DNA from: Acetivibrio cellulolyticus CD2
GTDB taxonomy: Bacteria > Bacillota > Clostridia > Acetivibrionales > Acetivibrionaceae
Length of the DNA: 64,000 bases
Reading direction: 5' to 3'
NCBI RefSeq assembly: GCF_000179595.2
Contig: NZ_JH556653.1
Coordinates: 1,967,028-2,031,027 of the forward strand
The notes under the pieces are model-generated. The model saw nothing but the letters and a program-made list of their open reading frames with translations, had not been told where the DNA came from and searched no databases. Of the stretch, positions 45,913-55,742 are shown piece by piece. The translations under genes were made by a program, and so were the position numbers. The stretch's first letter is position 1; each line of letters opens with the position of its first letter.

Positions 45913-46320
45913 CTATTGTTTTTCTCCTGTCAATGCATTTTCTATCGCTTTTAAAATGGTTTTAGAACTATTTGTAGCTCCGGAAACAACATCAACTTTA
46001 AGTGTTTGAGCAGAGAGTACCTTACCGACAACTGCTTCAGCTTGTTTTCCTCTTTCATATTTGTGTTTAACAAGCTTTATGTCAGTTATCTTATGATCTT
46101 TTACTGTTACGTCTACATTTGCAGCAACAAGATACCCATTAAAATAGCCGTTATAAGTACCATCATTTACTTTTTGCAAATCAACATCAGATACAACTAA
46201 TTTTGACATCAACTTTTCATATCTCATAGCATCAATTCCATATTTAGCCAAAGCGACTACTCCAATAAGAACAACCCCTGAAATGGCAATAATGATAATC
46301 TTCTTTAACACTGTCGACAC
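45913..46320 (-). CDS. membrane-anchored FMN-binding domain protein (ApbE substrate)
   Basis: A 135-aa protein with one N-terminal helix (about 7-26) and an FMN_bind domain (about 48-132: DGTYNGYFNGYLVAANVDVTV). The flavinylation motif is D110-V-V-S113-G-A-T116, with T116 the expected FMN-linked residue. Such proteins carry electrons outside the membrane, as in RnfG/NqrC and flavin-based extracellular electron transfer. The start is GTG (46320) behind GGAAGGA. It heads the group with apbE and a two-component system. Confidence 0.9.
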   Translation of the reverse strand: MSTVLKKIIIIAISGVVLIGVVALAKYGIDAMRYEKLMSKLVVSDVDLQKVNDGTYNGYFNGYLVAANVDVTVKDHKITDIKLVKHKYERGKQAEAVVGKVLSAQTLKVDVVSGATNSSKTILKAIENALTGEKQ

Positions 46321-46382
46321 TCATCCTTCCCGATATGAGAAATTAGTAATAAAATACTAACATATCATAAATATCCATAAAT

Positions 46383-46411
46383 ATTTTATTATTACATTAA
46401 TGTAATGTCAA
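46383..46411 (-). promoter_or_regulatory. near-consensus promoter of the FMN-binding gene with palindromic spacer
   Basis: On the reverse strand TTGACA (46406-46411), 17-bp spacer, TAAAAT (46383-46388), giving a leader of about 55 nt. The spacer carries the perfect 16-bp palindrome ATTACATTAATGTAAT (46391-46406), a good repressor site. The -35 lies only 6 bp past the end of the polyketide synthase gene. Confidence 0.75.
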
Positions 46412-46416
46412 GGAAT

Positions 46417-49400
46417 TTATACTATTATTTTTATAAGCCCACGCTTTTTATCGTTCCTTTGTACAGGTTCATTTCCAACAGGGCTATTATGCAGAATATC
46501 CAACTTAATAGGTTCAGCCATAGGCCTTTCGTCCAATTCCAGCTCCTCATCTTTAAATGTTACTTTATATTCTGCATTTTCAAACGGATATGTCGGCAGC
46601 GGAATTCTTCTCTGCGTTCCATTGTAAAGCTTTGCAGGATTAAAGTCCACACCTGAAACGTATAGCTTTGCCAATGCTCCAATAATTGATTCTTCGGAAA
46701 ATTTCAGTTCAATTATTTGTTTCCCATACCCTAAAGCACTAATAATGCTTATTAAAGTTGATGAACAGCCACAGCATATTAGGGCATCATTATTATTCAC
46801 CCCTTCAAACCCAGCCGTGAATGTCGAATTATTATTTATACTTGCCTCAGCATAAGAAATTGAATCTTCTATTCTACTTATTGTGCCTAAAGGAGTAATA
46901 ACCTGACACTTCCAGCATATTTCAGCCTTATCCTCAGAATTATTTATTTGAATTCCTTTACCTAAAAGAAATTCAGCAATATTTTTGAATGTTGCAAGTC
47001 CAGTAAGCATTATCCCAGCAAGAATGCCCATCCCCTGACCTATGATGCACTTAGGAGTTACACCTAAATGTTCCAGCAACATACCTACAGCATATTGGAC
47101 TGCTATACTTTCAACTTTTTCCTTAATACCACTGCCCGAATTGCTTCCAATGCCTTCTAAAATCTTGTTCTTACAATCTCTATAAGCTGACTTGAAAACA
47201 GCAAACCTGGTTGATAAAAGCTCAATTTCTTCATTGCAAAGCATCAAGCCTCCATCCATAATTACATGAGCCAATGTTTGTCGGTTGGGGTTTGATCGGC
47301 CTTTTATAATATCACCTTGTTCACTGCCATTTTCGATTGCTGATAGAACACTTAGCAAATTCCCCCTGGATTTTATTACTGCGGCAGTCTTTAAGGACTG
47401 TTCTTTTTGTGAAATATTATTTGTATAGCATATCGACCCAATATTTGAATCAGGATTTTGCTCAATATACCTTTTCAAATTACCTGCAACAGTTTTGATT
47501 ACTTTTTCAGTCCTCCCGGTGAGCAACATCATATGCACCATATCTTCATTCACTGAATCACAGTCACTCTCATTGTATTGCGGAGCTTCTTCAAGAATTA
47601 CATGTGCATTTGTTCCCCCAAATCCAAAGGCATTCACACCTGCCCTTAAAGGTGTATCACCAGCAGCCTTCCATTCTCTCGGGTGCTTGTCCACTACATA
47701 GAATGGCGAATTTTTAAAATCTATATTTGGATTAGGCTGATCATAATTTATAGTATGAGGAATAGTCTTATTCTTTAATGAAAGCGCAACTTTAATCAGG
47801 CTTGTAATTCCAGCTGCCGAAAGCATATGCCCAATAGAGGATTTAACCGAACCAATACCACAGAAGTTATTTTTTGAAGTAAATGAGCGGAAGGCCTTTG
47901 TCATACCTTCTACTTCAATAGGGTCACCCAATGGTGTGGCAGTACCATGAGTTTCAATATATGATACCGTTTCAGGGTCTATGCCTGCTTGCAGATAAGC
48001 ATTTCTAATAGCCTCTGCCTGTCCCTGCGGTTTTGGTGCTGTTATGCCCTGTGAGCGGCCATCATTGTTAATTGCAGAACCTTTTATAACAGCATATATA
48101 TGATCACCATCTCTCAACGCATGCTTAAGAGGCTTTAAGAGCACAACACTTGTACCTTCGGCAAGCACCATTCCATTGGCATTCTTATCAAATGGACTGC
48201 AGACTCCTGTTGGCGATAGTGCTGTCACCTTGCTAAGGCCAACAAAGGGTGAGGGACTTAAATTGAGGCTAACTCCTCCTGCAATGGCCATTTCTGATGC
48301 TCCTGATCGTATACTCTCACATGCCATATGCAGAGAAACCAAAGAAGAAGAACATGCGGAATTTACAACCAAACTTGGTCCGGTAAGATTTAAGCAATGG
48401 CTGACTCTTGCAGCTATCTCATTCAAGCTATTACCCGCCACTGAGTCGGATACCATATTTGCAGGCTTTAAAACATTTATAATATTAGATAAAATTTCCT
48501 TACGTCCCTTTTCGTCAATATTATTGAATATCTCACTATTCTTTAATTTGTCCTTTATAACCATATAGGAACAATATCCTGCAAAGTGTTCCATATATGT
48601 ATTCTGTTCACACCCAACAAATATTCCTATTTTACTGGTTCTGTGTTTTCCCCCGTAACCTGCCTGCTGAAGTGCCTCCCATGCTATCTGTAAAAATAGT
48701 CTTTGTTGAGGGTCTGTAACTTCAGCCTCATTTGGAGACATACCAAAGAACATCGGATCAAAATCGTATGGTTTGTCAATAAATCCGCCCTTATTGCAGT
48801 ATGTAGTATGCTGTGACTTAACATCAGGATTGAAGTGGTCTGCACATGACCATCTCTCTTCTGGGACCTCCCTGATTGTACATTTGCCATTTTTAAGCAA
48901 ATCCCAGTACTCATCCAGATTACTTGCACCTGGAATTCTAAGACTCATTCCAATGATTGCAATATCCTGTAATTCATCTTTGCTAACCGCGGAATTTATG
49001 TTTTTTGCTTCATCGTCAAACTCATTAGTCACATCTGAAGCATAGGTCTTTTCAATATACTCTGAAAGCTCTTGTGGCGTCTGATATTCGAATATAAGTG
49101 TAGGATATAATTCCACATTTATCATTTTACCTATTTCGCTGGTAATCTTCACTGCTCCTACTGAATCTATACCTATCTCTGTAAAGTTAGCGCCTATTTC
49201 CAGTTCATCGGTTGAAATATTTAACTGATCTGCAATAACCTTAAACACAATACTTCTTATTTCTTGTGCTGATTTACATATAACCTTTCTGGTGCCAGTT
49301 GCCTCAGCATTACCTGAACTTAACTCAACAGCTTTTTCTGCTTTCTTTTCTTCCTTTTTGTCAAAAATATGCAATGCATTCTTTCCACCACAGCTCATAG

Positions 49401-52400
49401 CTTTCATAAATGCTTTTACTGCTCCGTCGGAAGGAAGCGGCTCCAACCCTTGACTCTTAATTGCGAGAACAGACAATTCACCAAAAGCCTTGACCATACC
49501 ATCATTTGCCCATAAAGAATAATTTATTGACAGCGAACGTCCTGGAGCACCTTCACGTTCCCTAAAATAACTGTAGCCGTCAAGATATGCATTTGCCGCA
49601 GCATATTCCCCAAGCCCTGCTGACCATACTTTCTTTGAAGCAGAAATCGAAGAAAGTGTAACAAAGAACTTGAGAGGTTCTTTTCTTGTTACAAGATCTG
49701 TTATGACCGTTCCCTGTACTTTAGGAGCCAGCACTCTCTTAATAACATCAATATCTTTTTTCAAAAGTTTATCCGAGGAGTTGTCCAGTGTGCCAGCAGC
49801 ATGAACTACACCATGAATTGCTCCAAACTTAGCATTTATTGATCTGACTAATTCCTCCATTTGATCTTTATCTGCAACATCCACTGCAGAATACATAACG
49901 TTAGCCCCAAGTTGTTCCAAACTCTGGATTAACTCTATTCTTTCATCCTTTTCTTTCTCTTCACCTTCCTGAAGCTTCCGCCTACCAGTCAATACAACAT
50001 TAACTTTAGCCTGCTTTGCAAAAGCTTTTGCTATCTCTCCTCCAATATGTCCGGCTCCTCCGGTTATGATATAGGTTTCCCCGTCTTCTAAAACAAAATC
50101 ACTAGTGTTTTTGTTTATAGTAGCTTTTTCAAGGACACGTACAAAACGCTGTTTATTCCTAATTGCAACAATAGATTCTGAATTTATTTTGCTGTTCAAC
50201 TCATTAATCAATGTCTCTGCCAATTCTACGTCCGATTCGTACTCACTTCTATTTACGTCAATAATATAAGCATCAATCTCCCTGTTTTCAATGTCTATCG
50301 CCTGCGCCAGAGATGCAGCAATATACTGATGAGGATTTTCCACACAAGATTGATTGGTCAAACAGAAAGCATTATTTGTCACTGACATAAATCTAAAACG
50401 ATCTGCCTTATGCTGTATTAGAGCCTTACACATAAATAATATGCTGTACGAACCTTCATACAGTGCACTGCTTTCTGAAAGAAAAGTTTCAGCGGCCATG
50501 CTTCCTTTAGAACAGTTCCATAAGTGTATAACAGAAGAAATTTCTCCATTTATCTTTTCCAGTAAAATTGAATAGTCACCCTCACTCTCAGGGTTGATAG
50601 TGAAGTTTCTAACTCCATCATAGTTAAACTCCTTACCGGGATTAACAAAATAAACCGGCCTATTTTCTGTACGGAGCTTGTTCCCAAGTTCATTTCCAAT
50701 ACCCTTCGTATCATTAAACACAATAACTGCTCCATTGCCTAAAGCAGATGAAACTGCTTCAGGCTCTGACTTCCAGTCCCATTCATAGAACCAGTTATCC
50801 AAATTGCCCGAATATGTTGAACGGTATGTGGAATCTCCAAAGTCAGGCTTAAAAGTTCTATTTTCAAAAGGATAAGAAGGCAGCGGAACCTTTTCATAGG
50901 AATTATCTTTTTCAAGCTCATCCCACTGTACTTTGACACCATTTGAGTACAATTTGCCAAGGGTATCCAGTAATGATGCCCAATTATCATTTTTCCTGTC
51001 CATAGACGGTAAAACAAGCTTTTTATCCGCTGAAGCAAATGCGTTAGCCATACCTGTAAGAACTTTATCAGGTCCGCACTCCACTAAGGTATTTACTCCC
51101 TTTCCAACTACATATTTTATACTTTGTTCAAATCTAACTGCACCAAGAATATGGTTCAGCCAATACTCTGCATCAAATGTCCTCTCCATAACTTCTGCTG
51201 TAATATTTGAAACTACAGGAATACTTGGAGCATTAAAGGTTGTAACTTCCAATTCTTTTCTAAACTCCTCCAGCATAGAACTCATAAGCGGTGTATGGAA
51301 TGCCTGAGAAACATTCAGCCTCTTGGCAACTATTCCTTTGGTCTGTAAATCAGCCAAAAATCTATCCATTGCCTCAGCTTGTCCTGATACAACCTGGTGA
51401 GTTATATTATATGATGCTACCCACAGAGTCCCTTCGTATGCTTCTAACAGAGGCTCAAGGCTAGATTCCTTAGTGAAAACAGCAGCCATAGCTCCGGAAG
51501 ACTTTATTTCACTCATTAATTTTCCCCTTAAGGATACAATTCTGGCAGCGTCCTTAAGACTAACCGCACCGGAAATACAAGCGGCAACCCACTCTCCAAG
51601 GCTGTGTCCCAAGACATATTTGGGTTCTACGCCCAACTCCAATATTAACCTTCCGAGTGAATAGTCCATTGTAAATACAATTGGCTGTGTAATATTTGTC
51701 TGTGACAAATACTTTTCGTTTGCATTTTCGCCATAGATAAGGTCTGTAATCTTCTCATTAATATGTGGGTAAAATGCCTCTGAGCACTCATCAACATATT
51801 TTCTGAAAGCAGGTAAATTATTATAAAGTTCTCTTCCCATTCCAACATACTGTGAACCTTGTCCTGTAAACATCAAAGCAACTTTTGGTACAAATTTGTC
51901 AGCTTTATCACTTACAGATGCTTTTTTAAGTTTGCCTATAAGGTCATCAACAGAACTTGCAACAACACTAAGGCGATTTTTATATTGAGTACGTAAAACG
52001 TTTTCAGTGTAGCATATATCTCCTAAATCATAATGCTTATTCTTCTCAAGGAATTCTATAATATTTTGTATCTTCTGCCCTAGTGCAGTTTCACTATTTG
52101 CAGATAAACACATTACATGATTAGATCTCACTGTTCTGATTTCACTTACTGTTTGAGCCTCCAAAGGAGCTTCTTCTACAATCATGTGAGAATTTGTTCC
52201 CCCGAATCCAAACGAATTAATAGCCGCACGTCTTGGCAATCCTTCCGCTATATTCCAATCCGCAGTATCTTTTAACAGGTAGAATGGCGTCTTATCAAAC
52301 TTGATCATAGGATTTGGTTCTGACAAGTTTACATTTGGCGGCATCTTTTTATTTTTAAGTGCCAATACAATCTTCATAAAACTCGCAATTCCTGCTGCAC

Positions 52401-55400
52401 TCAAAAGGTGTCCTATGTTTGCCTTCACAGAACCTATAGCTATGGATTGCTTCTTTAAATCCCATCCGCTGTATGCATTGTCAAGTGCTCTTACTTCACT
52501 TGGATCACCAATTTTTGTACCTGTACCGTGTGCTTCTACATACTGAACGCTCTCAGGGCTAATTCCACTGCGGACATATAATGATTCTATTACTGCTTTC
52601 TGACCGTCAGGGTTTGGTGACATAACTCCAATTGAATGCCCATCATTATTTACCTCACTGCCTTTAATAACTGCAAGAATTTGGTTTTTATCCGCTATAG
52701 CTTTTTCCAAAGGCTTGAGCATAATCAAACCAGCACCTTCACCCGGTATAAACCCATCTGCATCAGCATCAAAAACCCTTGATGATCCTTTGGCAGATAA
52801 TGCCCCTGCATTGCTGAAATATATGTACGGTGTGGGCGTAAGCAAAAGGTTTACACCTCCAGCTATAGCCATTTCACATTCACCTTTTTTAATTGCCTCA
52901 CAAGCTAAATGTATTGCTACCAGAGATGAAGAACATGCGGAATCTACTACGAGGCTGGGACCCTTAAAGTTGAACTCTTGAGATGCACGTGCAGCTATCA
53001 TGTTCAATATGTTATCAACCAAAATATTGGTATGCTCATCCGTCACACCAAGTTTGCTTTTCCATTCCTGCATTATCATATCCTGCTGCTCTTTAGTGAG
53101 AGAGGAAAAGCTGTCAAACCTTTGCAGATTCAACCTGTTCAACGTATTCAAATGGAACTCGTAATAAGAATTTGTACTCGCTCCTACAAACAACCCGATG
53201 TTTTTTCCACTCACCTTTTTCCTCGAATACCCTGCATCCTCTATCAGTTCCAAAACCAGTTCAAGTATTAGTCTTTGCTGAGGATCCATTATAACTGCTT
53301 CTTTTTCAGATATATTAAACAAATCTGCATCAAATCTATATGGATTTTCAATAAATGCACCTTTATCACAGTATGTTTTTCCGAATCCACCTTCCGCACT
53401 ATAATAGTCATTAATATTCCAACGATCACCAGGGATATCATTTATGCTGCATTTACCTTCCATTATGTTATTCCAAAATTCCTCCGGACTAGATGCTTCC
53501 GGGAAACGGCATGACATAGATATGACAGCTATATCTCCATTTTCGAGTCCCTTATTTGTTACCTCAGCTAAAACAGGCCTGCTGCTTCCAGGCAATAACT
53601 TATTGCCGGAAACCAAATCCTGAATATATTCTTTCATTTCATTAACTGTTCTGCAATTTAACAAAATATCATGGGTTAGACTAAGTTTGAACTCATCTTC
53701 GAGAAGACCTAGCACCTGTATAGCCTTTATAGATGTTCCGCCTAACGACATAAAAGGTTGATCATGCGGTATGTTTTCTAAAGGCCTTTCTAAAACTTTT
53801 GCCCATATTGCGCGAACTTTTTCTGTATATTCATCAGCATCAATAGCTTTAATTTCTTTTCTGACACTTATTGTGGGTTCTGGTATAACTTCCAGCATCA
53901 AATCAGAGGCCTTGAAAGTTTTGCTTTCATACTTACCGTTTATAAAATCCTCGATAAGTTTAAAGCGCTGCACCTTGCCACTGGTGGTCTTGGGAATAGT
54001 CTTCACAGAAACAATATAATCTACTGAAATTCCCATAGTTTCATTTATGTGACGCACTATTTTTGTATATAATTCTTTTTCCTTACTTGTTCGAGTTACT
54101 GAGAAAATAGCAGTCTTTTCTATACCTTCTGCTTCGCCATGCCATCCGCAGGCAACAACCTTTCCAGGCTCAACTCCGTCAATTTCCTCTATTCTTGCCT
54201 CAATATCATGAGCAAAGAAGTTTTGTCCATTTATAAATATAATATCTTTAAGACGTCCAACTACTGACAAACGTCCATTTAACATAAATCCCATATCCCC
54301 GGTTTTTAGCCAGTTGTCCTGAAATGATTCGGCAGTCGCCTTCGGGTTATTTATATAACCTGAAGTAACATTGTTTCCACTAATCTGAATTTCACCTACA
54401 ATTCCTTCCTGGACTACCTCACCATTTTCATTTGTAATTCTCACATTAATACCATTTACAGGGTATCCTTCATCTATAATTAAAAGAGAGTTTTTATTGG
54501 TTTTGGATACTTCTTCAACTTTAGACGCTGCAACAAGCTTATGTCTGTCAATAGAATGAACCTCAGGATTACTTCCAACAGGCGGGAAACAAACTGCCAG
54601 GCATGCTTCCGCCATTCCATAAACCGGAAACATTGAGGTGCTTTTAAGACCGCAAACCGCCAACGTCTCCATAAACTCCTGCATCAAAGGAACAGAAATA
54701 GGCTCCGCTCCATTATAAATAAATTCCAGTGAACGTAAATCCCATGTTTTTAATTGCTCTTCCTTTACTCTGTTTAACAAAAGCCTGTACCCGAAATTTG
54801 GAGAACCTGTAATGTTAATTTTATGCTTCGACACAAGGTCAAGCCAAAGAGTAGGTTTCTTAACAAATTTAAAGGGAGTAATATTATACTGTTCCATTCC
54901 TGCAGCGATTATTGTCAGATGAAATCCTATCAAGCCCATATCATGGTGAAACGGCATCCATGAAAGTGATATTTTTTCACTGTTGAGTTTACCTGAAACT
55001 ATAATTGCCTCTACATTTGTCAATAGATTATGATGAGTTAGGATTACACCTTTCGGTGTATTTGTACTGCCAGAACTGAACTGGATAAATGCAGGTGTAT
55101 GTGGTTCTGCCAGTTCTATACTTCCTCTTGTTTCACCTTCATCCAGGCTTTCTGCTTCAATTATTTGCATACCATCAATACATAATGTAGTTTCAATATC
55201 TTTTCCATTCTCCACCAGGCTTGAGTCAGATAAAATAACAGGTCTTTTTAGTGTATCCCATACAGCATATAGTTTTTGAAGCGAAGCATTCTTTACATTG
55301 GAAGACAAAGGAGGATAGGCCAGTGGTGCAGGTATTATGCCACCGAGTACACATGCCCAAAAAGTTATAACAAAGTCAATACTTTCGTCAATTATAACTA

Positions 55401-55650
55401 TTGCGTATTGGCCCTTTTCAAAACCTGCCCTCTGTAATCCCCCAAGACGTATTAATGCCCTATCATATATCTCCTTATATGTTAGGCGAATTTCAGAATC
55501 ATCATTTTTTATAAATGTTATACCTTTATCACCATAAACTTCAGCTGTATCTATAAGTATACGTCCAATATTACTTTTATCACAAAACACTCCGGAGATT
55601 TCTCCACCGTATGCGATTGATAATTTCTTATCATCTTTTATTTTGCCCAT
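46417..55650 (-). CDS. hybrid FAAL-polyketide synthase (FAAL-ACP-KS-AT-KR-ACP-KS-inactive AT)
   Basis: A 3,077-aa megasynthase. Fatty acyl-AMP ligase 1-590 (FIQFSSGSTNTPKGVILTHH; YGMAEACLAV); ACP1 S640; KS1 about 725-1150 with C906 and EAHGTGT; AT1 about 1270-1570 with GHSLGEW (S1350) and QAFH at 1449-1452, which predicts malonyl-CoA; KR about 1855-2050 (TGGAGHIGG, Y2016); ACP2 S2163; KS2 about 2195-2620 with C2433. A degenerate, shortened AT (about 2700-3010) has GQGMG instead of GHSxG (M2874 replaces Ser). No DH, ER, methyltransferase or thioesterase. It should load a fatty acid, extend it with malonyl and reduce to a beta-hydroxy acyl chain. Start ATG behind GAGGAG. Third gene of the cluster. 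Confidence 0.92.
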   Translation of the reverse strand: MGKIKDDKKLSIAYGGEISGVFCDKSNIGRILIDTAEVYGDKGITFIKNDDSEIRLTYKEIYDRALIRLGGLQRAGFEKGQYAIVIIDESIDFVITFWACVLGGIIPAPLAYPPLSSNVKNASLQKLYAVWDTLKRPVILSDSSLVENGKDIETTLCIDGMQIIEAESLDEGETRGSIELAEPHTPAFIQFSSGSTNTPKGVILTHHNLLTNVEAIIVSGKLNSEKISLSWMPFHHDMGLIGFHLTIIAAGMEQYNITPFKFVKKPTLWLDLVSKHKINITGSPNFGYRLLLNRVKEEQLKTWDLRSLEFIYNGAEPISVPLMQEFMETLAVCGLKSTSMFPVYGMAEACLAVCFPPVGSNPEVHSIDRHKLVAASKVEEVSKTNKNSLLIIDEGYPVNGINVRITNENGEVVQEGIVGEIQISGNNVTSGYINNPKATAESFQDNWLKTGDMGFMLNGRLSVVGRLKDIIFINGQNFFAHDIEARIEEIDGVEPGKVVACGWHGEAEGIEKTAIFSVTRTSKEKELYTKIVRHINETMGISVDYIVSVKTIPKTTSGKVQRFKLIEDFINGKYESKTFKASDLMLEVIPEPTISVRKEIKAIDADEYTEKVRAIWAKVLERPLENIPHDQPFMSLGGTSIKAIQVLGLLEDEFKLSLTHDILLNCRTVNEMKEYIQDLVSGNKLLPGSSRPVLAEVTNKGLENGDIAVISMSCRFPEASSPEEFWNNIMEGKCSINDIPGDRWNINDYYSAEGGFGKTYCDKGAFIENPYRFDADLFNISEKEAVIMDPQQRLILELVLELIEDAGYSRKKVSGKNIGLFVGASTNSYYEFHLNTLNRLNLQRFDSFSSLTKEQQDMIMQEWKSKLGVTDEHTNILVDNILNMIAARASQEFNFKGPSLVVDSACSSSLVAIHLACEAIKKGECEMAIAGGVNLLLTPTPYIYFSNAGALSAKGSSRVFDADADGFIPGEGAGLIMLKPLEKAIADKNQILAVIKGSEVNNDGHSIGVMSPNPDGQKAVIESLYVRSGISPESVQYVEAHGTGTKIGDPSEVRALDNAYSGWDLKKQSIAIGSVKANIGHLLSAAGIASFMKIVLALKNKKMPPNVNLSEPNPMIKFDKTPFYLLKDTADWNIAEGLPRRAAINSFGFGGTNSHMIVEEAPLEAQTVSEIRTVRSNHVMCLSANSETALGQKIQNIIEFLEKNKHYDLGDICYTENVLRTQYKNRLSVVASSVDDLIGKLKKASVSDKADKFVPKVALMFTGQGSQYVGMGRELYNNLPAFRKYVDECSEAFYPHINEKITDLIYGENANEKYLSQTNITQPIVFTMDYSLGRLILELGVEPKYVLGHSLGEWVAACISGAVSLKDAARIVSLRGKLMSEIKSSGAMAAVFTKESSLEPLLEAYEGTLWVASYNITHQVVSGQAEAMDRFLADLQTKGIVAKRLNVSQAFHTPLMSSMLEEFRKELEVTTFNAPSIPVVSNITAEVMERTFDAEYWLNHILGAVRFEQSIKYVVGKGVNTLVECGPDKVLTGMANAFASADKKLVLPSMDRKNDNWASLLDTLGKLYSNGVKVQWDELEKDNSYEKVPLPSYPFENRTFKPDFGDSTYRSTYSGNLDNWFYEWDWKSEPEAVSSALGNGAVIVFNDTKGIGNELGNKLRTENRPVYFVNPGKEFNYDGVRNFTINPESEGDYSILLEKINGEISSVIHLWNCSKGSMAAETFLSESSALYEGSYSILFMCKALIQHKADRFRFMSVTNNAFCLTNQSCVENPHQYIAASLAQAIDIENREIDAYIIDVNRSEYESDVELAETLINELNSKINSESIVAIRNKQRFVRVLEKATINKNTSDFVLEDGETYIITGGAGHIGGEIAKAFAKQAKVNVVLTGRRKLQEGEEKEKDERIELIQSLEQLGANVMYSAVDVADKDQMEELVRSINAKFGAIHGVVHAAGTLDNSSDKLLKKDIDVIKRVLAPKVQGTVITDLVTRKEPLKFFVTLSSISASKKVWSAGLGEYAAANAYLDGYSYFREREGAPGRSLSINYSLWANDGMVKAFGELSVLAIKSQGLEPLPSDGAVKAFMKAMSCGGKNALHIFDKKEEKKAEKAVELSSGNAEATGTRKVICKSAQEIRSIVFKVIADQLNISTDELEIGANFTEIGIDSVGAVKITSEIGKMINVELYPTLIFEYQTPQELSEYIEKTYASDVTNEFDDEAKNINSAVSKDELQDIAIIGMSLRIPGASNLDEYWDLLKNGKCTIREVPEERWSCADHFNPDVKSQHTTYCNKGGFIDKPYDFDPMFFGMSPNEAEVTDPQQRLFLQIAWEALQQAGYGGKHRTSKIGIFVGCEQNTYMEHFAGYCSYMVIKDKLKNSEIFNNIDEKGRKEILSNIINVLKPANMVSDSVAGNSLNEIAARVSHCLNLTGPSLVVNSACSSSLVSLHMACESIRSGASEMAIAGGVSLNLSPSPFVGLSKVTALSPTGVCSPFDKNANGMVLAEGTSVVLLKPLKHALRDGDHIYAVIKGSAINNDGRSQGITAPKPQGQAEAIRNAYLQAGIDPETVSYIETHGTATPLGDPIEVEGMTKAFRSFTSKNNFCGIGSVKSSIGHMLSAAGITSLIKVALSLKNKTIPHTINYDQPNPNIDFKNSPFYVVDKHPREWKAAGDTPLRAGVNAFGFGGTNAHVILEEAPQYNESDCDSVNEDMVHMMLLTGRTEKVIKTVAGNLKRYIEQNPDSNIGSICYTNNISQKEQSLKTAAVIKSRGNLLSVLSAIENGSEQGDIIKGRSNPNRQTLAHVIMDGGLMLCNEEIELLSTRFAVFKSAYRDCKNKILEGIGSNSGSGIKEKVESIAVQYAVGMLLEHLGVTPKCIIGQGMGILAGIMLTGLATFKNIAEFLLGKGIQINNSEDKAEICWKCQVITPLGTISRIEDSISYAEASINNNSTFTAGFEGVNNNDALICCGCSSTLISIISALGYGKQIIELKFSEESIIGALAKLYVSGVDFNPAKLYNGTQRRIPLPTYPFENAEYKVTFKDEELELDERPMAEPIKLDILHNSPVGNEPVQRNDKKRGLIKIIV

Positions 55651-55742
55651 AATTGTCTACTCCTCGTATATAAAATTATAAAGTTCATCTTTTGATACTC
55701 AATTTTAGATATTTAAAAAATATAACTTCAGCTATTCCTTGG

